The notes beneath the pieces are model-generated. The model searched no databases, was not told the origin of the DNA, and was given only the letters and a program-made list of their open reading frames with translations. Shown piece by piece: positions 42,422 to 54,803 of a stretch of DNA of 64,000 nucleotides (positions are counted from its first letter, which is position 1; each line of letters begins with the position of its first letter). The DNA comes from Toxonevra muliebris (lineage: Eukaryota; Arthropoda; Insecta; Diptera; Pallopteridae): assembly GCA_963691655.1 (NCBI GenBank), contig CAVNUY010000004.1, positions 62,001 to 126,000 of the forward strand, given 5' to 3'. The translations under genes and the position numbers were made by a program.

Positions 42422-43545
42422 TAAACTGTTTTTCAAAGAAGGAGATATGTTAACAAGCACTGCAGAAATAGAACACGGTATCATTACACAAAATAACAAT
42501 CCAGTCTACTGCAAAATCTATAGATACCCACAAATTCACGAAAAGGAAATTGAGAAACAAATTTCGGAAATGCTTAATCAGGGTATAATAGCGGAAAGCA
42601 ATTCACCCTACAATAGCCAATAGAAATTAGACAATTCTGGGCAAAGGAAATGGCGTATTGTTATAAACTATAGAAAGCTCAACGAAATCACTGTGAACGA
42701 CAAATTCCCTATGCCCAACATAGAGGGAATTCTATATAAATTAGGCAGGGCCCAATATTTTACAACTATAGACCTTGCCAAAGGTTTTCATCAAATACTA
42801 ATGAAGAAAGAAGATAGGGCAAAAACAGCGTTTTCCACCCCATTTAGTCACTACGAATTCATCAGAATGTCATTTGGTTTAAAGAACGCCCCCTCCACAT
42901 TCCACTTTTTAAAGTCTCATGAACTTTGTGCTTCGTGAGTTCATAAACAAAATATGTATAGTATATCTAGACGATATACTTATCTTCAGCACTTCTTTAA
43001 CGGAACATATAATAGCATTAAACAAATTCTTGAAAGGCTGAAGCTTTCAGGACTAAAAATTCAATTAGATAAATGCAATTTTTTGAGAAAAGGAACGGAA
43101 TATTTGGGACACATTTTAACTCCTGAAGGAATTAAACCAAACCCAACTATACAGGACCTAAAACTTCCAACCACATAAAAACAAATTAAGTCATTTTTGG
43201 GTTCTACAGGTTATTATAGGAAGTTTATTAAGGACTATGCAAAAATAGCTAGCCCCATAATAAAAAATCTAAAGAAAAATGTTAAAATTAATACTAATGA
43301 CCCTAATTACATAGTAGCTTTTCAAAAATTAAAATACACCCTTAAAAATTATCCTATACTTAGGCACCCCGATTTCAATAAAAAATTTAAACTCGTAAAC
43401 GATGCAAGCAATCGTGCTCTAGGAGCCGCAATACTTCAAGAAGAACATCCAATTTCTTTTGCATCAAGGACCTTAATGAACACGAGAAAAATTATTCCAC
43501 AATCGAAAAAGAATTGTTAGCTATAGTATGGGGAACAAGGTATTA
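42392..43545 (+). pseudogene. pol: RT and RNase H of family D element
   Basis: Several frames carry the [63 protein letters not shown] and, after a break near 42935, the catalytic region and YLGHILTPEGIKPNP. RNase H starts at LVNDASNRALGAAIL, where the usual TDAS is NDAS, and continues in the next frame at 43514. At least four breaks are present. The closest relative in the window is the 33-39 kb element, but the two are clearly distinct. Confidence 0.75.
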
Positions 43546-45075
43546 TAGGCCATTTCTTTTTGGAAGGGGATTTGATCCGCAAACAGATCATCAACCAACC
43601 GAAAATACTGCCAAAGATATTAGCCCTCGTCTACAGAGATGGTTATTATGTCTTAGCGAATACAATAAAAAAATTGATTACATTAAAGGGAAAGAAAATA
43701 AACTATCTGATTTTTTAAGCAGAATAAATAATGGTACCAACGAAATAAATGTTTTGGAGTCCGAAAACTTGGCTGCCGCTTTAAATAATATGTTCGAAAA
43801 CAGTGTTGAAAATTTGAACATAGGAGAGCAGGAAGTAAATGAATTAGATGATTCATTAGAAGTTCAAACAATACATTCCCAGGAGGAAAATCTAAATGAC
43901 CATTTTCCTATTTTAAAAAACATATTATTCTGGATGAAATAAAGGAAATGGAATTTCAAAAAATATTCAAAAATAGACGAATATTTATTGAAAAACAAGA
44001 CTTATGTAATAATAACGTCAGCAGTATTGTTCGGCGATATATAGACAAAGGCAGGGTAGCTATTTATTCCGAACTTGTTGACCATGAATATAATAAACTT
44101 CACAAAGCTTTAATTAATATTTTTTGAAACAATACCAATAAATTCGTAAAATGCTCTTTTTTCGCCCAAGATATTGAAAATAAAGAAAAATTGAGTAAAC
44201 AAATTTAATTTTTTTATAAATTTGAAATAGGCCATTCAGGAATTATACCCACATACGAAGGTATGAAACGTAAAATATATAACTCTGAATTAAAAACCCA
44301 AATTCATAAAATAATCAACAGTTGTGACATCTGCACAGGGGCAAAATATGACAGGAATCCCATAGAGAAAAAGTTTCAGCTTACTGAAACACCTTCAACA
44401 TGAAATTATTCATGTAGATACTTACGTGAATAGCAAACACTCCTTTATAATATTCATTGACAAGTTTTCCAAACATGCCGTTGTCTTTTATTTGGAAGAC
44501 AGGAATAATCAAACAATTATTGAAAAAATTCAAGAATTCGTGGCAATAAAAGGAAAAATAAAAAAAACTTATTTTTGATAATGAATTCAATTCCAAAAAC
44601 GTAAGAGAATTTTTAACCAAAGAAAATATAGAATACCATGTCACGAAACCCAATAGCCATACAGGCAATTCTGACATTGAACGACTAAACAACACAATAA
44701 CCCTAAATATAGAAGAAAAACTTCCAATTAAAACCCAAATGCCAATAGCTATCAAATTCTGCTATCACTCAACAATAAAGGCAACACCTTTTGAGGTTCA
44801 AAATAAATTAATAGACCATAAAATAATTAAAGGCAGAATAGAAAATATGAAAAAAAAAATGTTGGAAAATAGAAACAAAAATAGAGAAAATTATGAAGAA
44901 AATCGAGTTGAAGGTTTTATTAAAAACTATAAATCTGTCAGGCACAAAGAACAACCTAAATTTAGAAAACATACTCTAACCAATATTCACGAATGTAATG
45001 TAAAACATGAAACATTAATTAGTCGAAATAAAAACCAGACACAACGAAATTATACGACGCCCTTTGTACACTGAT
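43514..45075 (+). pseudogene. pol: RNase H end and integrase of family D element
   Basis: 43514-43942 holds the RNase H end (TDHQPTENTA, KGKENKLSDFLSRI). Integrase pieces follow in changing frames: a zinc region near 44230-44340 (HKIINSCDICTGAKY-like), core residues near 44400-44690 (IHVDTYVNS, LIFDNEFNSK-like, NSDIERLNNTI) and a basic tail at 44739-45074 (KATPFEVQNKLIDHK). Multiple frameshifts are visible. Minus-strand frame 44381-44755 is a shadow. Confidence 0.7.
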
Positions 45076-45202
45076 CAAATGTTTAAATTGACATATTTCA
45101 AAGACAGAATCAGTAATATCCAAGAGCATCAGCTAAACACCATATCGTTCACCCAAACATACTTACAGCCGAAGAAATAGATCGCTTTGTGTTCAATACT
45201 GT

Positions 45203-45574
45203 GCTGCTATGCGATGCTAATACGCCATACATAAAGCAAACATATACAATGCGATACAAATACGTTATTATGCGAAATATGCGATGCGAACATACCATTA
45301 TACATAATATGAGATGCCAATACACCATTATGCTAAACATATGCGATGCAAACTTATACCAAGCAATTCACATATGCGATGCGAACACACCACAGAGTCG
45401 ATGCGAACGCACCACATATGCGAAGCAAATACACCACAGCAGCATCACAGTATTGAGTTGAGTTCAGGGGAACAGTTAGTCACTAAAGCGGCACGAAGCC
45501 GAACAGATCGAATTCGAATAAAAAGAAAAAGTTATAACTAAACCTAAATTGTGTTTTATTTCCCAAACCAAACA
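45203..45574 (+). repeat. Probable LTR of BEL/Pao element with degenerate array
   Basis: The end is fixed by the primer site at 45575; the start (TGCTGCTATGCGATGC) is a guess. About eight degenerate copies of ATGCGATGCAAATACACCA lie at 45205-45440. No second LTR with this sequence is seen near 50.3 kb. ORFs 45189-45541 come from the array. Confidence 0.5.
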
Positions 45575-45590
45575 TGGTCCTTCGAGCCCA
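45575..45590 (+). other. Primer binding site, BEL/Pao type
   Basis: TGGTCCTTCGAGCCCA directly follows AAACCAAACA. The same TGGTCCTTCGAGC occurs at the LTR edge of the small element at 61.8-63.4 kb, tying both to the same retrotransposon lineage. Confidence 0.65.
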
Positions 45591-46208
45591 AATAGAATAG
45601 CACGGCTACAGTCAGAAGCAAGGCAAGTAAGCAAGTGTTTTCAATAACAGAAATTAAATAAATAAAAATGCGCACGCGGCAGAGTTCGATCTGTTTGGCT
45701 CGTGCTGACGGCAGAACATTGATGCAGGGTGAGTAATAAGCAAAGCAATGAAATGTTTATTTTTTTCAAAGGCAAAGCAAAATGCAAAGAAATGCTGGAT
45801 AACGGCATGATGCGATAGTTGTAATTTGTTTTTGTTGGTTCTCAATTCCAGCAAAGCAAAGAGTAAAGGCAAAGCAATATGCATATGCGTAAGCGAGATG
45901 CAAAATTCAAAAAGCAGCAGTGGTGAAATAGGCGACGCGACTGCGCTTTGCTGCGTTTCATTTTTTTGTTTGTTCTCAATAAAAAGTAGGATGGTCAACA
46001 TCGAAATTATTGAGTGCAGATAGAATAGCGATTAACAATTGAAAAAAATTAAAATACGATAAAATTCAAAGCGTTAATTAAAATAGAAACAATATTTAAT
46101 TAAGCGAAGTGAAATTAAGTAGAAAAAGCAGAAAGCAGTTTTGTTTAAGGGAATTCAACACCATTTTTGTGCAAAGCAAATTAATTCCATTTGCAGCAGA
46201 TCAACAAG
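45591..46208 (+). other. Leader of BEL/Pao element
   Basis: Rich in repeated GGCAAAGCAA motifs (45765-45880). No coding region; frames 45654-46001 and 45826-46023 are not recognised. Confidence 0.5.
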
Positions 46209-47618
46209 ATGGCTCCGCGCAAATCTAGATCGGCATCACGAGGCGAAATGTCGAATGCTGTTCGTTTAAACAGCGAGTGTTTTTCCTAAAAGCAGTAAAG
46301 CGTGTCGAAAAAAGCATAAGCGTTTAGTTCTTGGTCAAGAGGCATGATTGAGGAGCGGCTTAAATTAATGGATGACAATTATAAGCAATTCGAGTTTCAC
46401 TGTTTGTCCTTGGCTTGTGAAGAGCACGAAGATGCAGCGGCAGAGGATAAGATAGTGGAAGAGAATGGACGCGTTGAAGAATGGTATGTACAAATGAGAA
46501 GCAAATTACGCGATCGGTTATTTGAGTTAGATCCAAAGGAAGCAGGTCAGCCACAAACGGCGGAGCCATTACGCGTGGAGGTGCAAACCAATGATGCGTT
46601 AGGCAATATCCCAGATACTTGGGGTAAGTTCGATGGTGACTATTCCAAGTGGCAGTCATTTAGAGATCGGTTTAAGGCGGCAATTCATGAAAACGAACGC
46701 GTTAAACCCATTTTCAAATTTCAATATCTTCAGGCGGCATGCGTAGGCGAAGCAAAAGGCGCATTAGGTGAATGGGACCTAACAGAACAGAATTATGATA
46801 AAGCATGGAATCGTTTGCAAGCGATTTATGAAGACGACTACATGCAAGTGCAATCATTTATGCGAAAATTGCACAATATTCAGCGTATGCAGCAATCAGC
46901 AAGCAAAATCATTCGGGATTTGATTGACACAGTTCATCAATGCGTTCATGGACTGTCACGCTATATTCCAACGGAAAATATAGATCCGTTTGTTGTGTTT
47001 TTAGTTATCGATCGAATGGATCGGGACACATACCGTGCTTGGGAAAAGTTTCGGCCATCTCTTTCTTATGCGAATCGGCATGCAAATGATAGTGACGGAG
47101 CGCAATCTAACAGTGGTAAGCATATTCCAACATGGAAGGAATTGGAGAAATTTTTGGAAGGCGAAGTTTCAATTCACGTACGTGACGAAAAACACAATGA
47201 AACATCAAAGCAGCCAGTTCACGCGCATGATATAACAAGCGAGGCAAATATCAACCGAGTAATGCAGCAAAAGCAATATGCGCGTCAATCGAAGAAATCA
47301 GTCCCAGATTTCTTATCATGCGTTCTATGCAAGGGTATTCATCCGATTTATAAATGCGAAAAATTCAGGCAAATGAGTCTGAAAGTTCGGAAAGAACATG
47401 TAGCCAAGCACAGGCTATGCTTACGCTTAGAGCATGGCAGGTCGGAATGTCTTCGAAGAGAGTCTTCGTTGCCTTGCCCGAAATGTCCATTACGCGCATA
47501 TCATAACAGCATGTTATGTCCAAGCAGAGAAAGCGAAACGCGTACAGCCATGCTTAATGCGGAAGCTATCGGTAGTAAACAAACAAACAAACGCAATGCA
47601 ACAGAAAATTTACAATGA
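46209..47618 (+). pseudogene. gag: BEL/Pao Gag, nearly full length
   Basis: A start MAPRKSRSASRGEMSNAVRL at 46209 runs 26 codons to a TAA at 46287; after further stops the main frame 46344-47618 (424 aa) is open. It has a coiled start, then the DUF1759-type capsid region (FDGDYSKWQSFRDRFKAAIH, FQYLQAACVGEAKGAL, WNRLQAIYEDDYMQVQSFM), and a C-terminal Cys/His region (CVLCKGIHPIYKCEKF, then CLRLEHGRSECLRRES and CPKCPLRAYHNSMLC) typical of BEL/Pao Gag-protease junctions. The early stop means the native product is not made, though the 424-aa frame could still be expressed from its own Met. Confidence 0.8.
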
Positions 47619-49850
47619 CAAGTAAAGCGAACACGACGGAACAGTGAAGCGGTGCCGTCGTTCGTAAACAAAATAGGCGAGTGGAAATTAAGCTTGGGTG
47701 ATGAGTATCAAGCGAGTTATGCAGGCGAAAGCAAAAACTAAAGTAAAGGTAATTCTCGGCATAGGCGCGAGTATGAAGTGTATAACAAAGCAGTTTGTAA
47801 AAGCAAATGCACTTCCTGCAGTCAGATGCTGCAGGAGAATAATATGCATAGATAGATATTCAGGTACAATAAATGAAAAGATTACCATGGTTTAAAAGCA
47901 AGGTGGCGATGTAGACTGAATTCGTTGTAGTGGGTTCAATTTATGGAAGCAAGTTAGTTGAGCGATTCGATCAACCAGCTTTTGTACAAGCATTACTAAA
48001 TGTCGAAATTTATGCAAAAATCATAGGCGACGACATGAATAAACATCTTGATGCAGACATCATGCAGTCTGCATCATTAGCGTGTGCAAGTGTAGTTAGG
48101 CTAAGCGTTAAGCAAAAATTTACTAGCAAGTTGGTATTGTTTCAATTTAACATGATAAAAGATGTTGAACCAAGCATTAATAGCATCCTCTCCCCCTTGT
48201 AAATGTTGGAGGTTGAGGAAATAAGCGATAATAAAGCAAAGCATTACAGGCAAGCAAAAGGTAGATATGTGTTCTCGATACCAATGCTTTTGGATTGTAA
48301 AGGCTTAGGCGATTCTCGAAGCGTAGCGTTAATTCCATTAGCTCGAACGCAAACTGTCAAGTCGGTTAGAGTTGGCAGAAAAGAACGTTCACTTTATGCG
48401 TGAGTATGAACGTTTAAGCTATACGCGAATAACAAGGAAGGCAAGCTATTTGAGTTGGGCATAGTTAATGCCACATCATGCAGTGGAGAAGAAATTTTAT
48501 GTGGTTTTAATGCTTAATTGGAAAGCGAAAAGCTTCAATATGATTCACATATTGAAGTTATGTGATTCAAGCGTTATAAAATTGGAATTGCTACCGATGT
48601 AAGCAAGATGCTCAATCAAGTATGCGTTGATCCTAATCAGTGGGATCTATGCGAATCCTTTGAAGATAGTCTCGGGCTAACTCTATTAGTACAGCAGGCA
48701 GTACGTGCAATAATTCAATGTGCCAGAGATTATGCAAAGCATTATCTGGAAGGAGCAGAAGCAATTAAACACCGTTTTTACAAGAATGATAGGCGAAGAA
48801 GTAAGGCATGTAACGAAATGCGGCTTTGAGTGAAGGCGTTGGCATTCAAACTCAAAGATATTGAGGCGTTAACGTATTCAAGCAAAAAAAAGGCGAAGCT
48901 AGTAGGCAAAGAAGACGAGACGGAAGTCTTGTCTTAGGCTTGAAATGGCTCAAAGAAAGCGATGAGTTAACGATATGTATAAAGCAGACGCTATGCGAAG
49001 AACAGCCAACTAAAAAGAAATCCTTAGTGACATTGCTAGGCTACATGACCCTACGGATTTTGTTGCTGCCATTATTATTAAAGCGAAATAGTTTAGCGAT
49101 ATGCTTGAAGCGTGATGGGTTTGTAATGCGAGCATAGGATTCCAAGCAAAGCGCTGAACGATGGAAAGAGCTTTAGGCAAGCCTTCCTAGGCAAGCTAGG
49201 CAATCTTAAAATAACCCGATAATTAGGGACAGGCGTAATGCAAATTTAACACTTTTACAATGCCAACATGAAAGCGTATGGCAATGCGATCTATGCGTGA
49301 GTAGTAGACGAGAAGGGCGATGTCCACAATACATTTCAACTGCTAAATCACATGTAGCGCCAATACAGCAAATAAGCATTCTGAGAATGGAATCAGTGGT
49401 CTTTGAAATGCTGAGTAATCACGCAAATTTATTTATTATGCGTACATGCAAATTAGAAAAAGCGAAAGAAAGTATTCTTGTGACAGGATTTAATAATTAA
49501 GCTACATTGGATTCACCGTTGCATAAACTAAAGCGTAGAGAGCCGTATGGCCAATGTTCAGTAAAAACGCAAGACCATATATGTATATCATATGTCGTGT
49601 CGGCAGATGTTTCTGTTGACAAAGGAGTGGCAATTATCCAGGCATTTTACATATACGGAAAGAAGACAAGCTACTCAATTCTGGATGATGCATAGAGAAA
49701 GTAAGGCAGCTAGAAGGGAAATATAATGCATAAGCATAAGCGGTCCTATTTCGGAAGAATGCAGGTTTCGTCGTTGTATCCAAAATTGGATGAGCACGGA
49801 ATCTTAATAAATAAGTAAAGCAATCGTCTATTACTAAAAGTGTCATTAAT
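47619..49850 (+). pseudogene. pol: BEL/Pao pol remnant
   Basis: Many short frames in pol order. GIGASMKCITKQFV near 47755 resembles the protease active site with DSGS replaced. GRYVFSIPMLLDC and LGDSRSVAL (48260-48320) match the conserved start of BEL/Pao RT. VCVDPNQWDLC (48625-48660) matches the segment after the RT palm start. Beyond 49000 only weak traces remain. Stops and shifts occur every 60-250 bp. The reading is by pattern only. Confidence 0.55.
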
Positions 49851-50479
49851 GAAAGATCAAGACTTTCGTTTCTGTTGTTACGATATGCATATGCGAATAC
49901 GCTACAAAGAACTGAAATTGCATAAAAACCTTTCTTAAGGAATAAGCATAACGTTTGTAATTGTCATAATAATTATAATAATTCTTCTTCTAAAAATTAA
50001 AAATAATATAAAAATTACTAATAAAACAAAAATTGTACCCACAGTTTCGTACACAAACAACCAAACAGCAGAAGAAATTGTCGCTGAAGCTACATAATAC
50101 AATAAACAGAAAAAAAAGAATTTGTAAACAAATAGAAAATTTATCTCAGTCTGAAACAATTGCTTGGAAGAGATAAAAAAAAAATACAATATCAAATATA
50201 TCCATTCATTAATAATCATTTGCATATACTTACATAAGAAATTTTTACAAAATAATAAATAAGATCCAGGAGAATCTCAAATCAAGTAGTGGAGGAGTTA
50301 TGTCAGGAGCAGTGACAGAAATCCAATTGGATAATGTTCATATTTGAACATATAAAATGCATTTTATTTCCAATCGCTAAAGCGAATTGTACACAATCTG
50401 CATTATCACTTTACTGCTTCTGCCGTACACAAAACCCAATAAAAGTAGATTTATATTATTAACAGGATGTAGTCATCCT
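49851..50479. other. Tail of BEL/Pao region, no gene
   Basis: Contains AGTGGAGGAG followed by TTATGTCAGG at about 50286-50305, possibly a polypurine tract and LTR start, but what follows does not match the 45.2-45.6 kb LTR. The minus frame 49935-50225 is AT-driven. Confidence 0.4.
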
Positions 50480-51209
50480 AAATAAATATTAAGTTGGGTT
50501 TTCCCAAATATATTAAAGTATTGTTTCTTAAGGAACCAAACACAAGTAGATGAGTAACAACCACATGGTGTGAAAATTTCTTGGAGTTTCCTAGTTTTAT
50601 AATTACGGTATGTTTGTTTGTCATAGCTTATATGAAACAAATGTATAAAACAAACAAACAGAACGATGTCAGAAAATCTGACCAATATGCAATACAAGTG
50701 TCAAAGAAGAATGGCAAAAAGTACATAGAACGGTAGTTACTTTCAATAATACTATTCAGTGAAAATAACTATCTTTGTAATTCTCATTTACTTTACAGTA
50801 TTTTCACTTATATAGATTGTTGAAATTAGGGAACTATCACAGAGATCACTGATGAGGAACCGTAGCTGGTTCCAAAACGATCGTCTGATCTGCTAGTTCT
50901 ATGAAATTTTTGATATTCTTCTGGCATCATTGTTCATTCAAAGCCTAATAATTTTAATAATTATTTAATTAGCAATGTAAACTGCCAAATTTGGAAGAAT
51001 TCTTCAAAAATTTTTCCGAATTAAAAATATTAGAACAACCTAGGGTTAAGAAAACTGATCTGCGATCAGTATATAAGTAATTAGAAATAAGAAATAAAGT
51101 TAGTCTTAAGATTCAACTCAACTAAAACGGTTGAGTCCTTTTTTAAATAAATACATAATAAAAAAGGAATTAATTTTATTTCTTCGTGGCTTAAGTCCAC
51201 AATAATAAC
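50480..51209 (+). repeat. LTR of family D element, split by an insertion
   Basis: 50480-50664 and 51037-51209 match the two halves of the 25542-25905 LTR. It is either a solo LTR or the 3' LTR of the 42-45 kb fragment with the BEL/Pao element nested between. No target duplication around it was found. Confidence 0.75.
50665..51036. repeat. 372-bp insert in LTR, relative of 17.9-19.4 kb
   Basis: AGAAC lies on both sides (50660-50664 and 51032-51036), a probable 5-bp target duplication. 50722-50965 matches 17965-18053 joined to 19289-19440, that is, without the mariner. The element type is unknown. Confidence 0.7.
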
Positions 51210-51211
51210 TC

Positions 51212-51776
51212 TCGCATTTTTGTTTATTTGAATTTTGGCGCGCGCAGCCTATAGGAAAAATTGGATTACAAGCTAGGAAGAAAAATCAAAATAGGTTTAG
51301 AAGGGGATATACAATACAACATTCTCTGCCATTTTCATTGACTACGGATAAATTTTAGTATATAAACAAACCAATATAGTAAAGTTGTTTGTTGGTTTTT
51401 GATACTTCAACAATTTGCAGGCCTTATAAAAATAACTAAGTAGTTTCACTATATGTTATAAATGTATTATCTTTTAGTTCAGGACATTACTTCTTATTAT
51501 TTATTGTATTTGATGTTCTTTTTTTTAATGCAATTTTTTAACTCTTAAATTGTTAGGATATTGCTAAAAGTTTGGGTTTTTTATTTATTTTTAGAAACAA
51601 TTAAAAATTAGCCAAAATCTGACTAATTTTAGTACGCTAATAAAATTACAAAATGTGAATGTGTTTATTTCAAAATCCCCTTCGATTTTTCTTCCTAGCT
51701 TATTTGGTTCTCCAGTAATCAAATTTTTCTATAGGCTGATCGCGCAAAATTTCAAATAAACAAAAAATGCGCGCGC
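51212..51776. mobile_element. Foldback/MITE-like element with ~95-bp inverted ends
   Basis: 51214-51311 and 51677-51772 are imperfect reverse complements (GCATTTTTGTTTATTTGAA..., CTAGGAAGAAAAATC). The centre of about 365 bp is AT-rich and non-coding. It abuts the LTR end at 51209. GC-rich CGCGCGC bases cap both ends. Confidence 0.7.
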
Positions 51777-52114
51777 ATCCACAGTACATCCAAAGTACAA
51801 AATTTGCAATTTCTTAAAGATTGAATATCTCGAAAACTATGACATATACAAACAAATTAATCAATACCTTTTTTTAGGAAGCCTTTTTTTTTGTAGTGAA
51901 TGCTTAGAGAAAGGGGCGCACTGTAACCCCTGAACTGTTTTTTGTGGTTTTTCCATCTATCATACCCCGACTAAAAATTACTGAATCTTAGATAAGATTT
52001 TTTATGAACTTTTGGTGCATTTTTTACTCTACCGACTATACTTATATGCCATGACTGACGAGCGTTGTTCTATCAAAAAGTTGACTGACTAACTTTTTCA
52101 TGTTTTATTATTGA
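51777..52114 (-). repeat. Dispersed repeat Y, first part
   Basis: About 51985-52100 is the reverse complement of about 25395-25500 (GGTGCATTTTTTACTCTACC block). The repeat is interrupted by the Helitron and resumes at about 55295. 51777-51985 shows no gene. Confidence 0.65.
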
Positions 52115-52620
52115 CTAGCTGGGCTCTGCCCAGCTACGCTGTCCGGGTCTGGAAAAATAGGGTGCGTGGCAGCCCCAACCTAATCTAATTATTTAACTTT
52201 TTGAATATCTTTTGCTTTGATTAGAGATTTTTTTTATACACCGAAATTATATTTTTAATAGGTATATTTTATTATAAATTTTTTTTAGTTTAAATTTGTT
52301 CCGTAGGATTAACATTTGACAAAAATAAATTTTTTTTATATTGCTCTTTTGATAGTTTTTGTCTAATAAAAAAAATATATGTTAGCAAATAAAGAAATAA
52401 AACTAAATAGATAAAAAATAATTAAATAATTCATTGGTTACAGCTTCAACACTATATAATTGATAAATAATGTTTTTATATTTTTTATGATAAGTAGACA
52501 TGAAAGTACCCTGGCGTATTCCTTTGGCGCCGAATGACGTCATTTGAAATAAGGTGTTATACTTTCTAATATTTTTTAAAAAGTGTGAAGATAACAGATG
52601 TGCCCCTGTCAATAGGTTTT

Positions 52621-53105
52621 TTATTGTTTCTGGTGGCTCTTGAATTTAGGGAGAATTACTTTGCCAGCAGCACAGCACATACCATTAGATTCATCAAACC
52701 ATTTTTTTGCTAAGCATCTAGAGCACGTCTTATTCATGCCCCCAATTTGTACATTTTTTTGCTGAGAATATTCAAAATTTGGGTTATATCTAAAAGCCGA
52801 CCTATTACCCATGACAGAATTTCGACTTTGCGCTCTAGATATAGATGTTATTTGTCTCTGCGTAGCAAGCCTCTGCTCACGTTCAAAACTGGATTCCTTA
52901 GTGTGAATTTGCAATTTACGAATTCGATTATTTTTAAGTCTTTGTAAGCGTTCAGGGCCAGATTCTTCGCGCGAATTCGAGATGAATATTGTCTAAAATT
53001 TTCAAAACGCTGTGAATGCTCTGGGCTAGACTCTCGGATACAACGTACTCTATATACTCTTGACGTCGATGTATTTCTAGAAAGTTCTGGTTTTCTTTTT
53101 GACAT
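52621..53105 (-). pseudogene. Helitron RepHel N-terminal region
   Basis: Two frames (53105-52848 and 52914-52621) joined by a frameshift near 52900. They contain repeated RESSPEHSQRFENFR / ERLQRLKNNR / SSFEREQRLATQR-type units and end with CSRCLAKKWFDESNGMCCAAG then KVILP, the zinc-binding motif at the start of Helitron replicases. The Rep nuclease and helicase domains are absent: the frame stops at 52623 and about 500 bp remain to the 3' end. Probably a relic of an autonomous element. Confidence 0.75.
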
Positions 53106-53182
53106 TTTTCGTTATAAGAAATTAATTCGTTGGGTGTACGTTTGACAAATATGTATACATATACTTGAGAGTATAATCTCAA

Positions 53183-54700
53183 CTACAACAACGAAATAAA
53201 CAAATAAATTATTTCAACATTTGTTTACAAAAAAACTATGATTTGGTATGAGCCTACTTACAACGCAAATACCTTCCTTAAGGGTTCTTTTATGATCCAA
53301 TAAAATCGCAATGTTACTTATTAATCGGAATATTATTTATAAATTTTTTCAATTAAGTTCAGCAACACATTAATTATTCACGAAATAAAATAAGGTAATC
53401 AGCTGTTTTCATTTCCCAGCAGCCAAACAGCATTGCCAGATGTAAATAAACATTGAAAAACTGCAAACATTTATATACGAAAATTCATATATGCATATAT
53501 ACACATGAAGAAAAAACGAAACCGGTTTGATTGACAAATATACAAATGTCATTCAAACTATTCTCCTTATTGTTTATTTGATATTCATCTCGTTAGCATT
53601 TACAAATAGAATGGAATTCGTAAGATTTTCACATTAAAATGAAGTTTTATTGTCACTGGAATTTCATTTTATGCTTGGATATGTATATAACATGCATTTG
53701 ACGTCAGATTTTTAAACATCGCAATGTCCGAGATGGCTAATGTGCAAGTTTGATGTTTTTCTTAAATGTTAGCCAAGGGAAAACTTTTTTTTACAATTTT
53801 TTAACACACATTTTTTTTTTTAAATTAAAACACCCACATAATAAGGCAACCTTTTTTCATAGTTAAACACAAATTGTATTTTAACTAAACTATACGCATT
53901 TACAACTTTGCATTTCATATGGACTTAAATTGTAGTTAATAAAAAAAAGAATGAAAATTTTGAATACATTTACTGTAGTCATGCTAAATGTTTTTCTTTT
54001 TAAGAACCTGTTTTGCCCAATCGCTTTCTTGAAATCTTAAGAAGATATAAAAATTTATAGTGGACGTTATCTCACACACGCATGAACTCCCAGAATTTAT
54101 TTTTTTTTTCTTAATTTATATGGCTATACATAATTCATAAATATTAATATAAACGAACTTACAATGAAAAAATTAATAAACAGTATATTTTTATATTCAG
54201 GTAATACGTCTGAATCATGAAAATATAATATTGCATTTTATGCCTGATTTCCATTTTAACAACACATTCATTTTTTGTTTTGGTTTTTAGCATTGCATTT
54301 ATTAACGTTATACCGACATCAGTGCGATAGGGTATGACAATCCCCAGAGCCTATATTTACTGAAATAATTTCTGTATCGGTCAAACTCTTATAATTTTCG
54401 TTTGTAGAACCTTTGCATAACAATCCTCTCAAGAAAATTTAGCTATACATATGTAACCTGAGTGTTACCAGTTCCGCGTGCTCTTGTAAAAATTCGATGG
54501 GATATGACATCTCCACAGCAAAAATAATGAAACTTTTTGTGTAAATATTTTTGAATGCATATTCAAATTCGAATAATTTTTATTTTGTTTAAAAATCGTT
54601 TGAACATGAAATGTTTTTATGTTATTTATACCCTTTGTGTATTTGCATGTTGTATATTTAGTTTTGTATTTACTTTTTGTCGATAAAAAAAAAAATAATT
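53183..54700. other. Helitron interior, no gene
   Basis: AT-rich DNA upstream of the replicase remnant. CAGCTGTTTTCATTTCCCAG at 53400 and AGCATTGCCAGATG nearby recall host promoter-proximal sequences, but no exon could be traced. Confidence 0.35.
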
Positions 54701-54718
54701 TGTATAAAAAAAAAAAAT

Positions 54719-54803
54719 TTATTTGGTGGGATTCGAACCCATGCCTCACAAAACCCCTTCCTACATTCATATCTTTAACTACCCCTCTTACCAAATGATC
54801 CAC
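54719..54803 (-). mobile_element. tRNA-related SINE-like head
   Basis: On the minus strand a perfect B box GGTTCGAATCC (54739-54729) lies 50 bp after an A-box-like TGGATCATTTGG (54802-54791). The acceptor stem does not pair, so it is not a working tRNA. T-rich sequence follows. It may be a SINE inserted in the Helitron. The ORF 54465-54803 covers it by chance. Confidence 0.5.

Noticed and set aside
54724..54802. Possible tRNA gene on the minus strand
   Set aside because: A and B boxes are present but the acceptor stem does not pair and a T-rich tract follows; better explained as a SINE-like relic.
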